From contig NZ_OY762552.1 of NCBI RefSeq assembly GCF_963666025.1, positions 186,001 to 250,000 on the forward strand: DNA of 64,000 nucleotides. Direction: 5' to 3'. Under the pieces are notes generated by a model that was given only the letters and a program-made list of their open reading frames with translations, ran no database searches and had not been told where the DNA came from. Every line of letters begins with the position of its first letter. Position 1 is the first letter of the stretch. This document shows positions 34,954 through 43,508 of this stretch, one piece after another. This stretch comes from an uncultured Methanobacterium sp. Lineage in GTDB: Archaea; Methanobacteriota; Methanobacteria; Methanobacteriales; Methanobacteriaceae. Made by a program: the position numbers and the translations under genes.

Positions 34954-35667
34954 TCACAATACCTCTCCCCTTCCTAAGATTAGTCCTTTGTCAGTAATTT
35001 CATAATCAGCGGTTACAATCAGACCATTACTGGATTTGAATGTTAAATATTTACCATCAAGGAGTATTACATTATCCACAATAGATTTCAAGATTTTTTC
35101 GGTATTCTCACCAGCCACGCCTTCGGTATAATTAACAAGCACAGTTGCACCTGCTTCAGTTAACCTTCGCAGGTAAGTTATTAAAAATCGGATAACCATT
35201 GCTTCCGGGTTAAAAGTAAAGAAAGTAGTGAGTGAATCAAAAACGGAACGAAATTCATTGGATTTTTTGAAAACAAAACGAGTTCCCAGCCCAACTTTAA
35301 CCATCAGATCGGTGGAATCATTGATTTTGGATAAAGTGTAGGTGTTGCTATTTTCAATATGAGCTCCTGAAAGTGAGGATATGGGATCAATAACATATAA
35401 AAGGTCTTCATCCATGAAGCTTTGCAGGAACCATCCAAAATCCATCATGTTTTGTTGTAATTGCTTCATCCCATCATCTGCGGTGATATACAGGCATGGT
35501 TCGGCAATACTCAACCCGTGATATGTAAATTTATAAGAAAAAATGGATTTGCCCACTTTGGGGGGTCCATAAACCAGGGTAGTGGTGTTTTGTGGAAAAC
35601 CATCCATTTCCCCAGATGAGGATAAAATTTCATCCAATCCATGTATACCAGATTCATAATTGCTCAT
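34954..35667 (-). CDS. KaiC-like RecA-fold ATPase (copy 1)
   Basis: 237 residues with one KaiC/RadA-type domain. SGIHGLDEIL at the start and Walker A GPPKVGKS (34-41) follow the family; the expected hydrophobic-Asp Walker B appears as LLYVIDPISSL near 110. The residues after the P-loop (IFSYKFTYHGL) resemble KaiC. Single-domain KaiC proteins are common in archaea and act as regulators. It is 22 bases downstream of the sister gene. No C-terminal second domain or phosphorylation loop is visible. Confidence 0.85.
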   Translation of the reverse strand: MSNYESGIHGLDEILSSSGEMDGFPQNTTTLVYGPPKVGKSIFSYKFTYHGLSIAEPCLYITADDGMKQLQQNMMDFGWFLQSFMDEDLLYVIDPISSLSGAHIENSNTYTLSKINDSTDLMVKVGLGTRFVFKKSNEFRSVFDSLTTFFTFNPEAMVIRFLITYLRRLTEAGATVLVNYTEGVAGENTEKILKSIVDNVILLDGKYLTFKSSNGLIVTADYEITDKGLILGRGEVL

Positions 35668-35689
35668 TTTATCACATTTTTACCTTGAT

Positions 35690-36409
35690 TTATTTCCCTT
35701 TCCCCACCACAATTCCTTCTTTACTTATCTGGTAAGAAGCTTCTTTTTTCCCAATGCCTTTCATGGCTTCAATTGTTATGGTTTCCCCATCGAGTTTAAC
35801 GATGTTATCAACCATTGACTTAATAAGTATCTCTATACGTGGATCGGATGATCCTTCAATGTAGGTGATTACAGCAGTACCCCCTGCCTCTTTTACCCTC
35901 AAAATATAGGTCTTTAAAACCCTCATTATTAACATTTCATCGTTATATTCTAATATGGTGGTTACAGAATTCATAACTCCACGGAAACGAGGATTATCTT
36001 GAGAAATAGAATTCACAGCCCTACTTACCTTAACCAGGATGTCAGTGGGGTTTTTAACATTGGATGATTGGTAGATTTTTGAATCTAGAAATTCAGTGTC
36101 ACTACTTGATGCATCAACAATATATAACATCTCGTTTTCAAGATAGCCTTCAATTTCAAATCCGGTATCCTGCATTTTTTCATACATATCCTGTATTCCA
36201 AGATCAGTAGTTAAATAAAGACCGGGTTCATCCTGAGTTAATCCATTGTAGATAAAACCAGAACAAAACAGGGATTTTCCCACGTCTCCCGGACCATAAA
36301 CTAGTGTGACTGTGTTTTCAGGGATCCCACCTAAACTAAGATTTAGATCATCTCCTGAAGCGGTTAGTTCATCAAAACCAGATATGCCTGAGGTAATACG
36401 GACAATCAT
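35690..36409 (-). CDS. KaiC-like RecA-fold ATPase (copy 2)
   Basis: 239 residues, similar in layout to copy 1: SGISGFDELTASG, Walker A GPGDVGKS (39-46), MLYIVDASSSD as Walker B near 109-119, and the closing VDNIVKLDGETITIEAMKG segment shared with its neighbour. It is a paralogue of copy 1, probably from tandem duplication. The start lies four bases after the stop of the GTPase fusion gene, with the GGTGA ribosome binding site overlapping the end of that gene, so translation is likely coupled. Confidence 0.85.
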   Translation of the reverse strand: MIVRITSGISGFDELTASGDDLNLSLGGIPENTVTLVYGPGDVGKSLFCSGFIYNGLTQDEPGLYLTTDLGIQDMYEKMQDTGFEIEGYLENEMLYIVDASSSDTEFLDSKIYQSSNVKNPTDILVKVSRAVNSISQDNPRFRGVMNSVTTILEYNDEMLIMRVLKTYILRVKEAGGTAVITYIEGSSDPRIEILIKSMVDNIVKLDGETITIEAMKGIGKKEASYQISKEGIVVGKGK

Positions 36410-36413
36410 GATT

Positions 36414-37586
36414 TCACCTATAGAGTATTTCTAAAAGTGCATCCATAGCATCTTCAATTCCTTCATCACGAATTATACTTATTGGAACTATGGGTATGCT
36501 TTGATCAAGGTTCATAACCTTCCTTATTTCAGCAGTGGATAATGAATCTGGAAGATCTTGCTTATTGGCCACAATAACTTTTGGTATGGCTTCTGCATTG
36601 CACCTTTTTATCATTTCTTTGGCCCGGGCAAATGTCTTGGGATCAGTTGAATCCACCAGAATAAAAGCTCCCACTGCCTCTTTGGATAGAACATCCAGTA
36701 TCAGATCGAAACGTTCCTGACCCGGTGTTCCAAAAACATCAGCCACAAATCCCTTGTATTCCATGTGTCCTATGTCCATGGCCACCGTGGTTGGAACCTG
36801 GCCTAAAGCCATTTCATCCACTGAAACAGAATTTGGAGCTATTTTTTTAACAAAACTGGATTTTCCTGCATTGAATGGTCCGGTTACCAGGATTTTGGGT
36901 ATGAATATTTTTATTCCACCAGGACGCATTATATTAAAAAGTACCATGCTACTGGATGGGGTGGTCCAGGATGCTCCTGTGACCATGAACCCCTGTCCAA
37001 TGATAACCCTTTCTTCAATGGTGCTCAGGTTAACCAGACAATCCATTGATCCTTTAATTTCATCAATTAAATCTGCTTCATAATCCCATTGGGTAAATAT
37101 ATATAATAAAATAGTATTTTTATCTTTTGCAACTTGATTCCATTTTTTTATGATTCGAACAGTTTCTCCATGATCAAGATAATCAATGAGGGTGGAAAGA
37201 TTATTGATAACTCCAACACCATCTGGAATATCATTTATTGCTTTATTAACTACTTCTTCTATCTCGGAATAATCTTCTATGGCATATTTACCATTTACAG
37301 GAGCCCCGATAAAATAAGAACTCCCATCAACAAAAAAAGCACTCCCCTCATCCACAATCTTTTCAAGGTCCCATCCAAATTTATCGAATTCATAGATAAT
37401 GGAACTAGGTTCAGTTACATTGGTGAATATAAAACCAGGATCCCCCTCTTCCAGTCGGTTTTGCAGTGTTTGGTAACCAAAAGCTTCACATTCAATTCCA
37501 GGATCAGCGTAGAACAGCACCGATGATCCTTCCAACACCCCACCTCCCAGAAAATCGTCCAGCTTGGGAATGTAAGTTTTCTTCAT
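36414..37586 (-). CDS. KaiC-like domain fused to a Ras/Arf/MglA-like small GTPase
   Basis: 390 residues. Residues 1-220 resemble the two KaiC-like neighbours (PKLDDFLGGGVLEGS start), but the P-loop site reads FYADPGIECEAF, lacking GK(T/S), so it probably cannot hydrolyse ATP. Residues 230-390 form a small GTPase: G1 GPFNAGKSS (236-244), G2 Thr266/267, G3 DVFGTPGQE (283-291), G4 NKQD (341-344), and a G5-like PISI. The ribosome binding site GGGGGA lies in the LC7 gene, whose stop is directly adjacent, so the two are coupled. GTP switch function is inferred. Confidence 0.88.
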   Translation of the reverse strand: MKKTYIPKLDDFLGGGVLEGSSVLFYADPGIECEAFGYQTLQNRLEEGDPGFIFTNVTEPSSIIYEFDKFGWDLEKIVDEGSAFFVDGSSYFIGAPVNGKYAIEDYSEIEEVVNKAINDIPDGVGVINNLSTLIDYLDHGETVRIIKKWNQVAKDKNTILLYIFTQWDYEADLIDEIKGSMDCLVNLSTIEERVIIGQGFMVTGASWTTPSSSMVLFNIMRPGGIKIFIPKILVTGPFNAGKSSFVKKIAPNSVSVDEMALGQVPTTVAMDIGHMEYKGFVADVFGTPGQERFDLILDVLSKEAVGAFILVDSTDPKTFARAKEMIKRCNAEAIPKVIVANKQDLPDSLSTAEIRKVMNLDQSIPIVPISIIRDEGIEDAMDALLEILYR

Positions 37587-37964
37587 TTACATTCCCCCCA
37601 TGATCTGGTTTACTTGTTGGGCAATGGATTCCATTTCAAAGAATATCAATCCTAACTGAGCTTCGGGTTCTGTTAATGCGGTTAAAATAGCTTTAGCACC
37701 TGCAGGAATTAATACAATTGTTCCTTTTTCGGTTTTAACAGAGATTTGACTAACTCCACCAGTAGTCATCTGGCCAGATGCGGCTTCTGCTGCCCCCATA
37801 ATCGTAGAACATAATGCAGAGAAGATACGGGCATCAACATCAGGAGGAGTTCTGGAGTTAATTAAAAGTCCTTCTTTAGAAACGATTCCACATGCTTTGA
37901 TCTGCCCTACCTGCATAAGGGTTGTGAGCACATCATCCAGCTCTTCTTTCTTAGTTTTGGCCAT
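37587..37964 (-). CDS. Roadblock/LC7 domain protein (MglB-like)
   Basis: 125 residues, a single Roadblock/LC7 domain: a leading helix (EELDDVLTTLMQ), a strand VGQIKACGIVSKEGLLI, the long central helix FSALCSTIMGAAEAASG, then KTEKGTIVLIPAG and a final helix. In other lineages such proteins are GTPase-activating or scaffold partners of MglA/Rag-type GTPases; the adjacent GTPase gene makes this a natural pair. First gene of the operon; TATA box about 45 bases upstream and GGGGGA as ribosome binding site. Confidence 0.88.
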   Translation of the reverse strand: MAKTKKEELDDVLTTLMQVGQIKACGIVSKEGLLINSRTPPDVDARIFSALCSTIMGAAEAASGQMTTGGVSQISVKTEKGTIVLIPAGAKAILTALTEPEAQLGLIFFEMESIAQQVNQIMGGM

Positions 37965-38008
37965 TTAGTTCCCCCATATGTTAGTTACATCCTAACTGCA
38001 TTATAAGT

Positions 38009-38018
38009 GTATATAAAA
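38009..38018 (-). promoter_or_regulatory. TATA box of the LC7/GTPase/KaiC operon
   Basis: The minus strand reads GAATTTTATATACACTTAT, a good TATA box about 45 bases before the LC7 start. Confidence 0.55.
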
Positions 38019-38056
38019 TTCTATTATAGACCCTATTGACATAGAATCCCGGAAAA

Positions 38057-38102
38057 ATGAGCATAAGCTGAATAACTTATCCCTTGACCTTAGGTTGCTC
38101 AT
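38057..38102. other. Branched inverted repeat, possible structured RNA
   Basis: ATGAGCA (38057-38063) is complementary to TGCTCAT (38096-38102). Between them sit a small TAAG/CTTA hairpin and a CCT/AGG hairpin. A three-way-junction RNA or a protein-binding site upstream of the operon is possible. Confidence 0.3.
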
Positions 38103-38461
38103 ATTGATCATCTTCATAAACCATTTATAGTATTAAATTGTTTTTCAAATGTTTTTAAATTTTCTTTTCTTTTTAAGAATTATCACATTTCAATTTCATT
38201 ACAAAAAGGAAACTAATTATAGGATTAAACTACTTAAAGTTAAAGATTTTCTACTTTAAGGACATATTATCCCATATTTTATAATTTCAATGATTAACAC
38301 CTAATTTAAATAACTAAAACTTAAATTTTACAGTTTATCACCTAATTCACAGGTTATCGTGTTTAAAAATTATCAAAACTATTATTGGCCGGGATAGATC
38401 TTTACTAATCATCTGTTGAATTTAAAATAATGGTCGGTTGAATTTAAAATAAGTGAATACT

Positions 38462-38956
38462 TTATTGCCACTGCACATCGGTAGTGGTAAATACATATTT
38501 ACTGGAAAAAGCAGGATTGTAGAGTGCATTAGTTAGGTTTTCTGTATTGAATGATTCTGCAATTTTTTTACGAGCATTGAAATTAATTCGATCTCCCAAA
38601 CAGTTTCTGTCTGTTTTATTAGTGACAGAAGGTGCTGATGCATAGATTTTAAGCTGAATCTTGGTCTTCTGATAACCCTGGTGGAAACCCTGGTTTAAAT
38701 AGCTGATTTTAATGATTTTTACTTCGGAAGGGTTAAGTAAACGCTGGTTCTCCAGGGTGTAATCTCGGAAAGATTCCTTGGGATATATTGCCAAACTATC
38801 CGATATTGCTCCATGTAATGCTCCTGTCCTGGCGGCGCTCATGGCTTGATTAAGTTCACTGGCATCAGACAGACTCAAAGTCAGTGGAATTAGAACCATT
38901 ATGCTTAAACCCACTACCAGCAGAAACTCAATGGGAAGCTGTCCTTTGCTGTCCAT
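38462..38956 (-). CDS. Prepilin-like protein with class III signal peptide (1)
   Basis: 164 residues. The N-terminus MDSKGQLPIEFLLVVG has the class III pattern K-G then Gln+1 and Glu+5, the recognition site of EppA-type prepilin peptidases, followed by a long hydrophobic helix. The C-terminal globular domain has a Cys near 119 and a YVFTTTDVQWQ end. Such subunits build archaeal type IV pili or pilus-like cell-surface structures. It lies ~500 bases upstream of the LC7 operon on the same strand. The start ATG has no strong ribosome binding site. Confidence 0.75.
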   Translation of the reverse strand: MDSKGQLPIEFLLVVGLSIMVLIPLTLSLSDASELNQAMSAARTGALHGAISDSLAIYPKESFRDYTLENQRLLNPSEVKIIKISYLNQGFHQGYQKTKIQLKIYASAPSVTNKTDRNCLGDRINFNARKKIAESFNTENLTNALYNPAFSSKYVFTTTDVQWQ

Positions 38957-39190
38957 ATAATATCAACACAGTAATCAATTTTTTTATTCAAGCTATTTTA
39001 ACAGATCTTTATTTAAAAAACCTGATTTTTGAAGGTAGGTGAATTAATCATTTACATAAATACCTTTATTTTAAAAATACCAATATGAGCCGAATAAATT
39101 TTCAAAGATGGTTCCTTTAAATACAGTTTCCCATAAGGGTAACATGCAATGAAATCGTGAAAATAATAACTGTAGAATAAAATTAACGTT

Positions 39191-39637
39191 TTAAAATATT
39201 ATCACCTTATTACTTTTGGCTTCCTTTACATTTCGAAGGGTATAATTTCTATTGGGTTGCATAGTTACTTCCAGCTGATTCATCTCATAGTTAGAAATCT
39301 TTTTGAAAAAAGAATATGAATAACCATTATAACCGCCCACTTGAACCAGAACTCCGGATTGATTAACCTTAACCTCATAATATGAGCCTTTTATGTCCGG
39401 TGGCATTTCTATTTTTATTTCATGTCCTTCCCCACCAGAATAAACTTCTTCAATGGTTGATGCAACTTTTTCTGAAATGGAACGGGTTTGTACTGCTTCA
39501 TCAGCTTTTTGTACTACTTCAAAACGTTCAACAGCAATGCTAAGAACACTGCCCATGATAACCAGGAGAAGGAACATTGAGATCACAAAGTCTATGTTAA
39601 GTGTTGCTTTTTTATCTGCAGTAATAGACAAACCCAT
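39191..39637 (-). CDS. Prepilin-like protein with divergent class III signal peptide (2)
   Basis: 148 residues. The N-terminus ADKKATLNIDFVISMFLLLVIMG mirrors the neighbouring prepilin: K-A in place of K-G, Thr at +1 and Asp at +5, followed by the hydrophobic helix. A globular region follows, with conserved-looking GYNGYSYSFFKKI. Probably a minor pilin or prepilin-like membrane protein; processing at the nonstandard site is uncertain. It is 234 bases upstream of the first prepilin-like gene. Confidence 0.65.
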   Translation of the reverse strand: MGLSITADKKATLNIDFVISMFLLLVIMGSVLSIAVERFEVVQKADEAVQTRSISEKVASTIEEVYSGGEGHEIKIEMPPDIKGSYYEVKVNQSGVLVQVGGYNGYSYSFFKKISNYEMNQLEVTMQPNRNYTLRNVKEAKSNKVIIF

Positions 39638-39712
39638 AAATTTAATAACTTCATACTATTATTAATACTTATCCAACACCTTATCCCACCAAGTGGGGAG
39701 GGGGGATTTTTC

Positions 39713-40297
39713 ATGAAAAAAGAACAACAGTTAGAAAAAAATGCAAATAGTTTTGTTTTAATGGTAAAATTTAAAGAAGACGAAAAATTTGAAAACTCTG
39801 GAATAGAAGGAATAAAACCAGAAATTAAAGGAATTGAGGAAATAGAAACCGCACTAGATTCCACTGGTTTCTGGTTTTATATCACAGAATCGGAGTTTTA
39901 TGATAGAGTCACTGTGGAACTGGACGTGAATCCAACAGAAGCCATAACTCAACTGCGTAAAACCTCTACCATTGCCATTGAAAGAGCAGTTCCTCTTGAT
40001 TATGTAGTCTCCTCATCAATGGAAAGTTTGATCACGAATATTCTGAAACTGGCATCCCAGAAAATAGATGGGAATGAATCCTTCACCGTTCAAATTGAGC
40101 TGAAAGGTAATGGATTGAGACCTATAGAAGGTACTAATTCGCAAGATGAACTTACCAATCACTTAACCACCGAATTATGTGATGAATTGAACCTTAAACA
40201 CCAGGATGAAAACAATGATTGGATAATTCATATAGAAGAATTAGGAGATGAGATGGGGATTGCTATTTGCAGGCCTGATGAAATTTTAGTGAAATGA
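39713..40297 (+). CDS. THUMP-domain-like protein
   Basis: 194 residues. The C-terminal half (RAVPLDYVVSSSMESLITNI then FTVQIELKGNG, then a final WIIHIEELGDEMGIAI) follows the THUMP domain, an RNA-binding unit of tRNA-modifying enzymes such as Tan1 and Thil. No catalytic domain is fused, so it may act as a stand-alone tRNA binder or adaptor. GGGGAGGGGGGA precedes the ATG. It is divergent from the prepilin-like gene and followed by a terminator hairpin. Confidence 0.65.
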   Translation: MKKEQQLEKNANSFVLMVKFKEDEKFENSGIEGIKPEIKGIEEIETALDSTGFWFYITESEFYDRVTVELDVNPTEAITQLRKTSTIAIERAVPLDYVVSSSMESLITNILKLASQKIDGNESFTVQIELKGNGLRPIEGTNSQDELTNHLTTELCDELNLKHQDENNDWIIHIEELGDEMGIAICRPDEILVK

Positions 40298-40312
40298 TAA
40301 ATTGATAAAATC

Positions 40313-40334
40313 CACAGGTGTAAATTCCCCTGTG
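40313..40334 (+). terminator. Hairpin after the THUMP-like gene
   Basis: CACAGG pairs with CCTGTG around a ten-base loop, 15 bases after the stop. Confidence 0.5.
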
Positions 40335-40466
40335 AGATGTATTAATTTTACAAATCTCCCATATTAATTATTTTTTAAAGATTTAGTTAAGGAGTTTGTT
40401 TCATTATTTTAAAACTAAGGAAATTTTATGTACAACCCAAGCACCATCTAATAACAGGGGATGTAC

Positions 40467-40952
40467 ATGTACAAAATATTGCATTTTAGTGGCGGGGTAT
40501 ACAAGTTCGAACTACTGGCAGAACATGTGGAAGATATAGGTGGATTGTTATTCCAGGAAAATCGCCTCCATATCAGCCGTGGTGCTTCTTTCCTTTCTGA
40601 AGAGATTCAAGTCATCTTTCTAGTACCTACCAATGAAGTATCCAGTGTTAAGGAACTGACCAGGGAAATAAAAGGAGAAATTGAGGAAGTGGAAGTTGAA
40701 GAAGCCTTGAAAAACAACCTTATAAACTCACTGGAAATTTACAATATTATGTGTAAGGCTGATGATTGGATTAAACACGAGGTTATTTCAGGAAAATACC
40801 AAAGTAATCAAGACGAATACCAAGGTAATCCAGAAGAATACTTTGATAACCTGGAAGAATGTCTTGATCTGATGATAACCCTGGAACTCATAGAAAAACG
40901 TACCAGTAATGGCAAATCAGATTACAGGGTTCTAAAAGAAGATGATAAATAA
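40467..40952 (+). CDS. Uncharacterised soluble protein
   Basis: 161 residues from the second ATG at 40467, six bases after GGGG; the first, at 40461, abuts it. The N-terminal half is beta-rich (ILHFSGGVYKFELLAEHVE), the middle is very acidic with helical KGEIEEVEVEEALKNN, and a degenerate repeat KYQSNQDEYQGNPEEYFDN follows. The C-terminal end (LELIEKRTSNGKSDYRVL) looks like a winged-helix-type strand. No family recognised. It ends before a 310-base spacer of AT-rich repeats. Confidence 0.65.
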   Translation: MYKILHFSGGVYKFELLAEHVEDIGGLLFQENRLHISRGASFLSEEIQVIFLVPTNEVSSVKELTREIKGEIEEVEVEEALKNNLINSLEIYNIMCKADDWIKHEVISGKYQSNQDEYQGNPEEYFDNLEECLDLMITLELIEKRTSNGKSDYRVLKEDDK

Positions 40953-41262
40953 AATTAAGAAATTTAGAATAAAATAGCTATATAAAAATATATTTGTTTA
41001 CACCTAAAATTAATTTAGATACCTTAAATTAAATTTAGAATAAATTTAGAATCTTTTTAAAATTAAATTGAATAACTGATAACGAATTTTGGACAAATAA
41101 GGAATATTTAAAATAAGGAAAAGACATCTAGATAAGGAAGAGACAATTAATATAATAACCCTAAAAATATTTAAGAGCTTAGTTTTAACTAGATAAATTT
41201 AACTAGATAATCTACCAACTTCTAATGAAAAAATCTTAATTATAGTAGAAAAGTGAGATTAC
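40953..41262. other. AT-rich spacer with degenerate repeats
   Basis: No gene was found. Words such as AAATTTAGAAT, GGAATATTTAAAATAAGGAA and AAGGAAGAGACA recur, as in several other spacers of the window. Confidence 0.5.
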
Positions 41263-41526
41263 ATGATCAAAGGAGAAACCATTATTTTCATGGGCATTGC
41301 CGCTGTAATTCTGGGCATGTTGCTTATCTTCGTAGGTACTGCCTTCCTGTCCTCTGGAAAAACTGAAAGCAGCGAAAATGCAAAGGTAAGCACCGGGGGA
41401 GTAATCTTAATTGGACCCATCCCCATAGTCTTTGGAAATGACAAGAGCATGGTTTCAGTTGCAATAATAGGTGCTATTGTTCTCATGATACTTGCTTACA
41501 TCCTGTTTTACAGGGGAAGTCTCTAA
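41263..41526 (+). CDS. TIGR00304/DUF131 small membrane protein
   Basis: 87 residues with two membrane helices, IIFMGIAAVILGMLLIFVG and VSVAIIGAIVLMILAYILF, and the middle motif GGVILIGPIPIVFGNDK, which marks this archaeal family. The function is unknown. It is placed before the first membrane protein of the glycan cluster, 120 bases away, but may be independent. Confidence 0.85.
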   Translation: MIKGETIIFMGIAAVILGMLLIFVGTAFLSSGKTESSENAKVSTGGVILIGPIPIVFGNDKSMVSVAIIGAIVLMILAYILFYRGSL

Positions 41527-41649
41527 ACCAAATACTGGATGAAATAAATAATGGTATGAATATAACTGTTTCATGACCATAAGATGGTTCCATTTTATCC
41601 TGAATCTTCAATTTACAAGTCACACTCAAATTACATATGGTGAAATTAT

Positions 41650-43245
41650 ATGGATTATACGTCAATTTACAATAAAAGATATTTAATTCTCTTACCGGCA
41701 ATAGCTGCTTTTATTATAGCCCTAATTCCCACGTTGAAATACCAGTGGCCTTTGGGATGGGATATAATTTACCATGTGCAGTATGCCCAGGTTTATGCCC
41801 ATAATGGTTTCACATTAATTGATCCATTATTAAACGCACCTAATGGTCAAAAAATTGGATATCCTCCATTATTCCATTTTTTAATTGCTGCTATTGGCAC
41901 TGGTCTGGGTGTTGACTTTTTCCAGGTCGCCAGATTCCTGCAACCCATATTGACATCGTTAATTGTTCTATCAGTTTCTTACGTGGCCAGTAAATTCTAC
42001 GGAAAACTGGCAGGAATTGGTGCTGGATTTTTAATGTTATCCAGTTTACTTGTTGGAAGGATGATTTTGGCCCTTCCAGAGAACCTTGCATTGATCTTTC
42101 TCCCCCTGGCAGTTTATCTTTATTACAAGTCCTTGAAAGATAAGAATCTCAAAATTGCTCTTCTGGGGGGAATTTTATTGATTGTGGTAATGGCAACTCA
42201 TCAGGCAGCTACCCTTTGCCTGGTACTGGCAATTACCAGTATTACCCTCATGGAATTGGTGGTTTACAGGAATTTTAAGGCTCTGGGAAATTTCATATCA
42301 TTCTTCATGGTGATAATAGTCATAGGCATTGCCGGTCTTATTTCACTACAAATCATCGCACCCCAACTTATACAAACCCTCCTGCAGCAGGGAATAACCG
42401 CTATTACGGGTATGAGCACTTCTTTACCATTTAATCGCCCCCTGGGAATTTACAGTTACCTGGGAAATCTGGGAGTTTTGGTGCTGCTTTTTTCAGTAAT
42501 TGGGGCAGTAGCTGCAGCAAAAAGACACCAGCAAAAAGACAATGTGATCCTGGTGTGGATTATTGCCATGATCCTTTTAAGCAATGCTTACTGGTTTGGG
42601 GTTAACGTAATCTCCTACCGGGTGCTCATATACCTCCTGATCCCCCTATCCATACTGGGGGGATACGGGATACACTTAGTATGCCAGAAACTCAAAAGTT
42701 ATCCTCAGTTTTCATCAAAAAAGGTTCGAAGTATGGTTTTAGTGGTTATACTAGCCCTTTCCATGTTAAGTGCAGTATTTGCTGTTAGTGATCCAGACAT
42801 TTCAGTATTCAGTGTGAAAAATGAATTTGGAAATGTGCAAATAGCCCCTCCATCTGATTCTGAAGTGGATCTTGCCAACTGGTTCCAGGAAAACGGTAAC
42901 AAGAGCCGCTCACTGGTAATCTCCAACCAATTCACAGGGATGTTTCTGGGATCTAAAGCAGGAATGCCCATGAATTATGGTTTTGAATTTTACGCCACTA
43001 AAACTTACCCTAATATGACAGTATCTAAAGTTAAAGATCAGGGAATTGGTTATTTAGTATATGATAAAAAGTTGGTGGTTCCCAAAGAAGATTCATGGCT
43101 ACGAGTTATGAGTATTAAGTCGGAGTTTTTCCCCCTATATTACTTCAGCCAAAATATTACCACTCACTTTGACCAGATAAAACCGGACTACGCCACAAAG
43201 GTCTATGAAAATAAGGATTTCATTGTGTGTATAGTAGATTATTAA
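41650..43245 (+). CDS. Multi-span membrane protein, GT-C glycosyltransferase-like
   Basis: 531 residues with about eleven membrane helices and a C-terminal extracytoplasmic part of ~150 residues. The first loop has GWDIIYHVQYAQVYAHNG, with Asp and His placed as in GT-C enzymes that use polyprenyl-phosphate sugars; it resembles GT39/STT3-type architecture but lacks a WWDxG motif. It is likely to transfer sugars on the outer face. Ribosome binding site GGTGA. It heads the plus-strand arm of the glycan cluster. Confidence 0.75.
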   Translation: MDYTSIYNKRYLILLPAIAAFIIALIPTLKYQWPLGWDIIYHVQYAQVYAHNGFTLIDPLLNAPNGQKIGYPPLFHFLIAAIGTGLGVDFFQVARFLQPILTSLIVLSVSYVASKFYGKLAGIGAGFLMLSSLLVGRMILALPENLALIFLPLAVYLYYKSLKDKNLKIALLGGILLIVVMATHQAATLCLVLAITSITLMELVVYRNFKALGNFISFFMVIIVIGIAGLISLQIIAPQLIQTLLQQGITAITGMSTSLPFNRPLGIYSYLGNLGVLVLLFSVIGAVAAAKRHQQKDNVILVWIIAMILLSNAYWFGVNVISYRVLIYLLIPLSILGGYGIHLVCQKLKSYPQFSSKKVRSMVLVVILALSMLSAVFAVSDPDISVFSVKNEFGNVQIAPPSDSEVDLANWFQENGNKSRSLVISNQFTGMFLGSKAGMPMNYGFEFYATKTYPNMTVSKVKDQGIGYLVYDKKLVVPKEDSWLRVMSIKSEFFPLYYFSQNITTHFDQIKPDYATKVYENKDFIVCIVDY

Positions 43246-43508
43246 CTGATACTGTTTAATTCATTATCAGGGCATGAGTTATTATCATGGCCTAAAACAT
43301 GTTTAATAAAAGAACGCATAAATACTAGGGTACCGGATCAAAAAGGGAATGAATAACAATTAAGGGAATGATGATTATACAGACCAAGACCCGGATAAAT
43401 CCCAATAATTTATTAAAAATAAGTCCAATCATAATAGTTAAAGAGTATAAATTATATAACATGAAAAACTAAGTTAAATAATCTTTTTAATATTTGTAAA
43501 GTGATTCT

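Larger units (their letters stand above)
37965..38461. other. Upstream region of the LC7/KaiC operon
   Basis: AT-rich, no convincing ORF. It holds the operon TATA box and a possible branched inverted repeat at 38057-38102. The pilin-like gene ends at the right edge. Confidence 0.6.

Noticed and set aside
36535..37526. Plus-strand ORFs of 61-130 residues across the GTPase fusion gene
   Set aside because: They overlap a well-supported minus-strand gene with conserved motifs, and have no ribosome binding sites.
42705..42971. Minus-strand ORF in the GT-C-like gene
   Set aside because: Antisense shadow of a membrane-protein gene with normal codon use.
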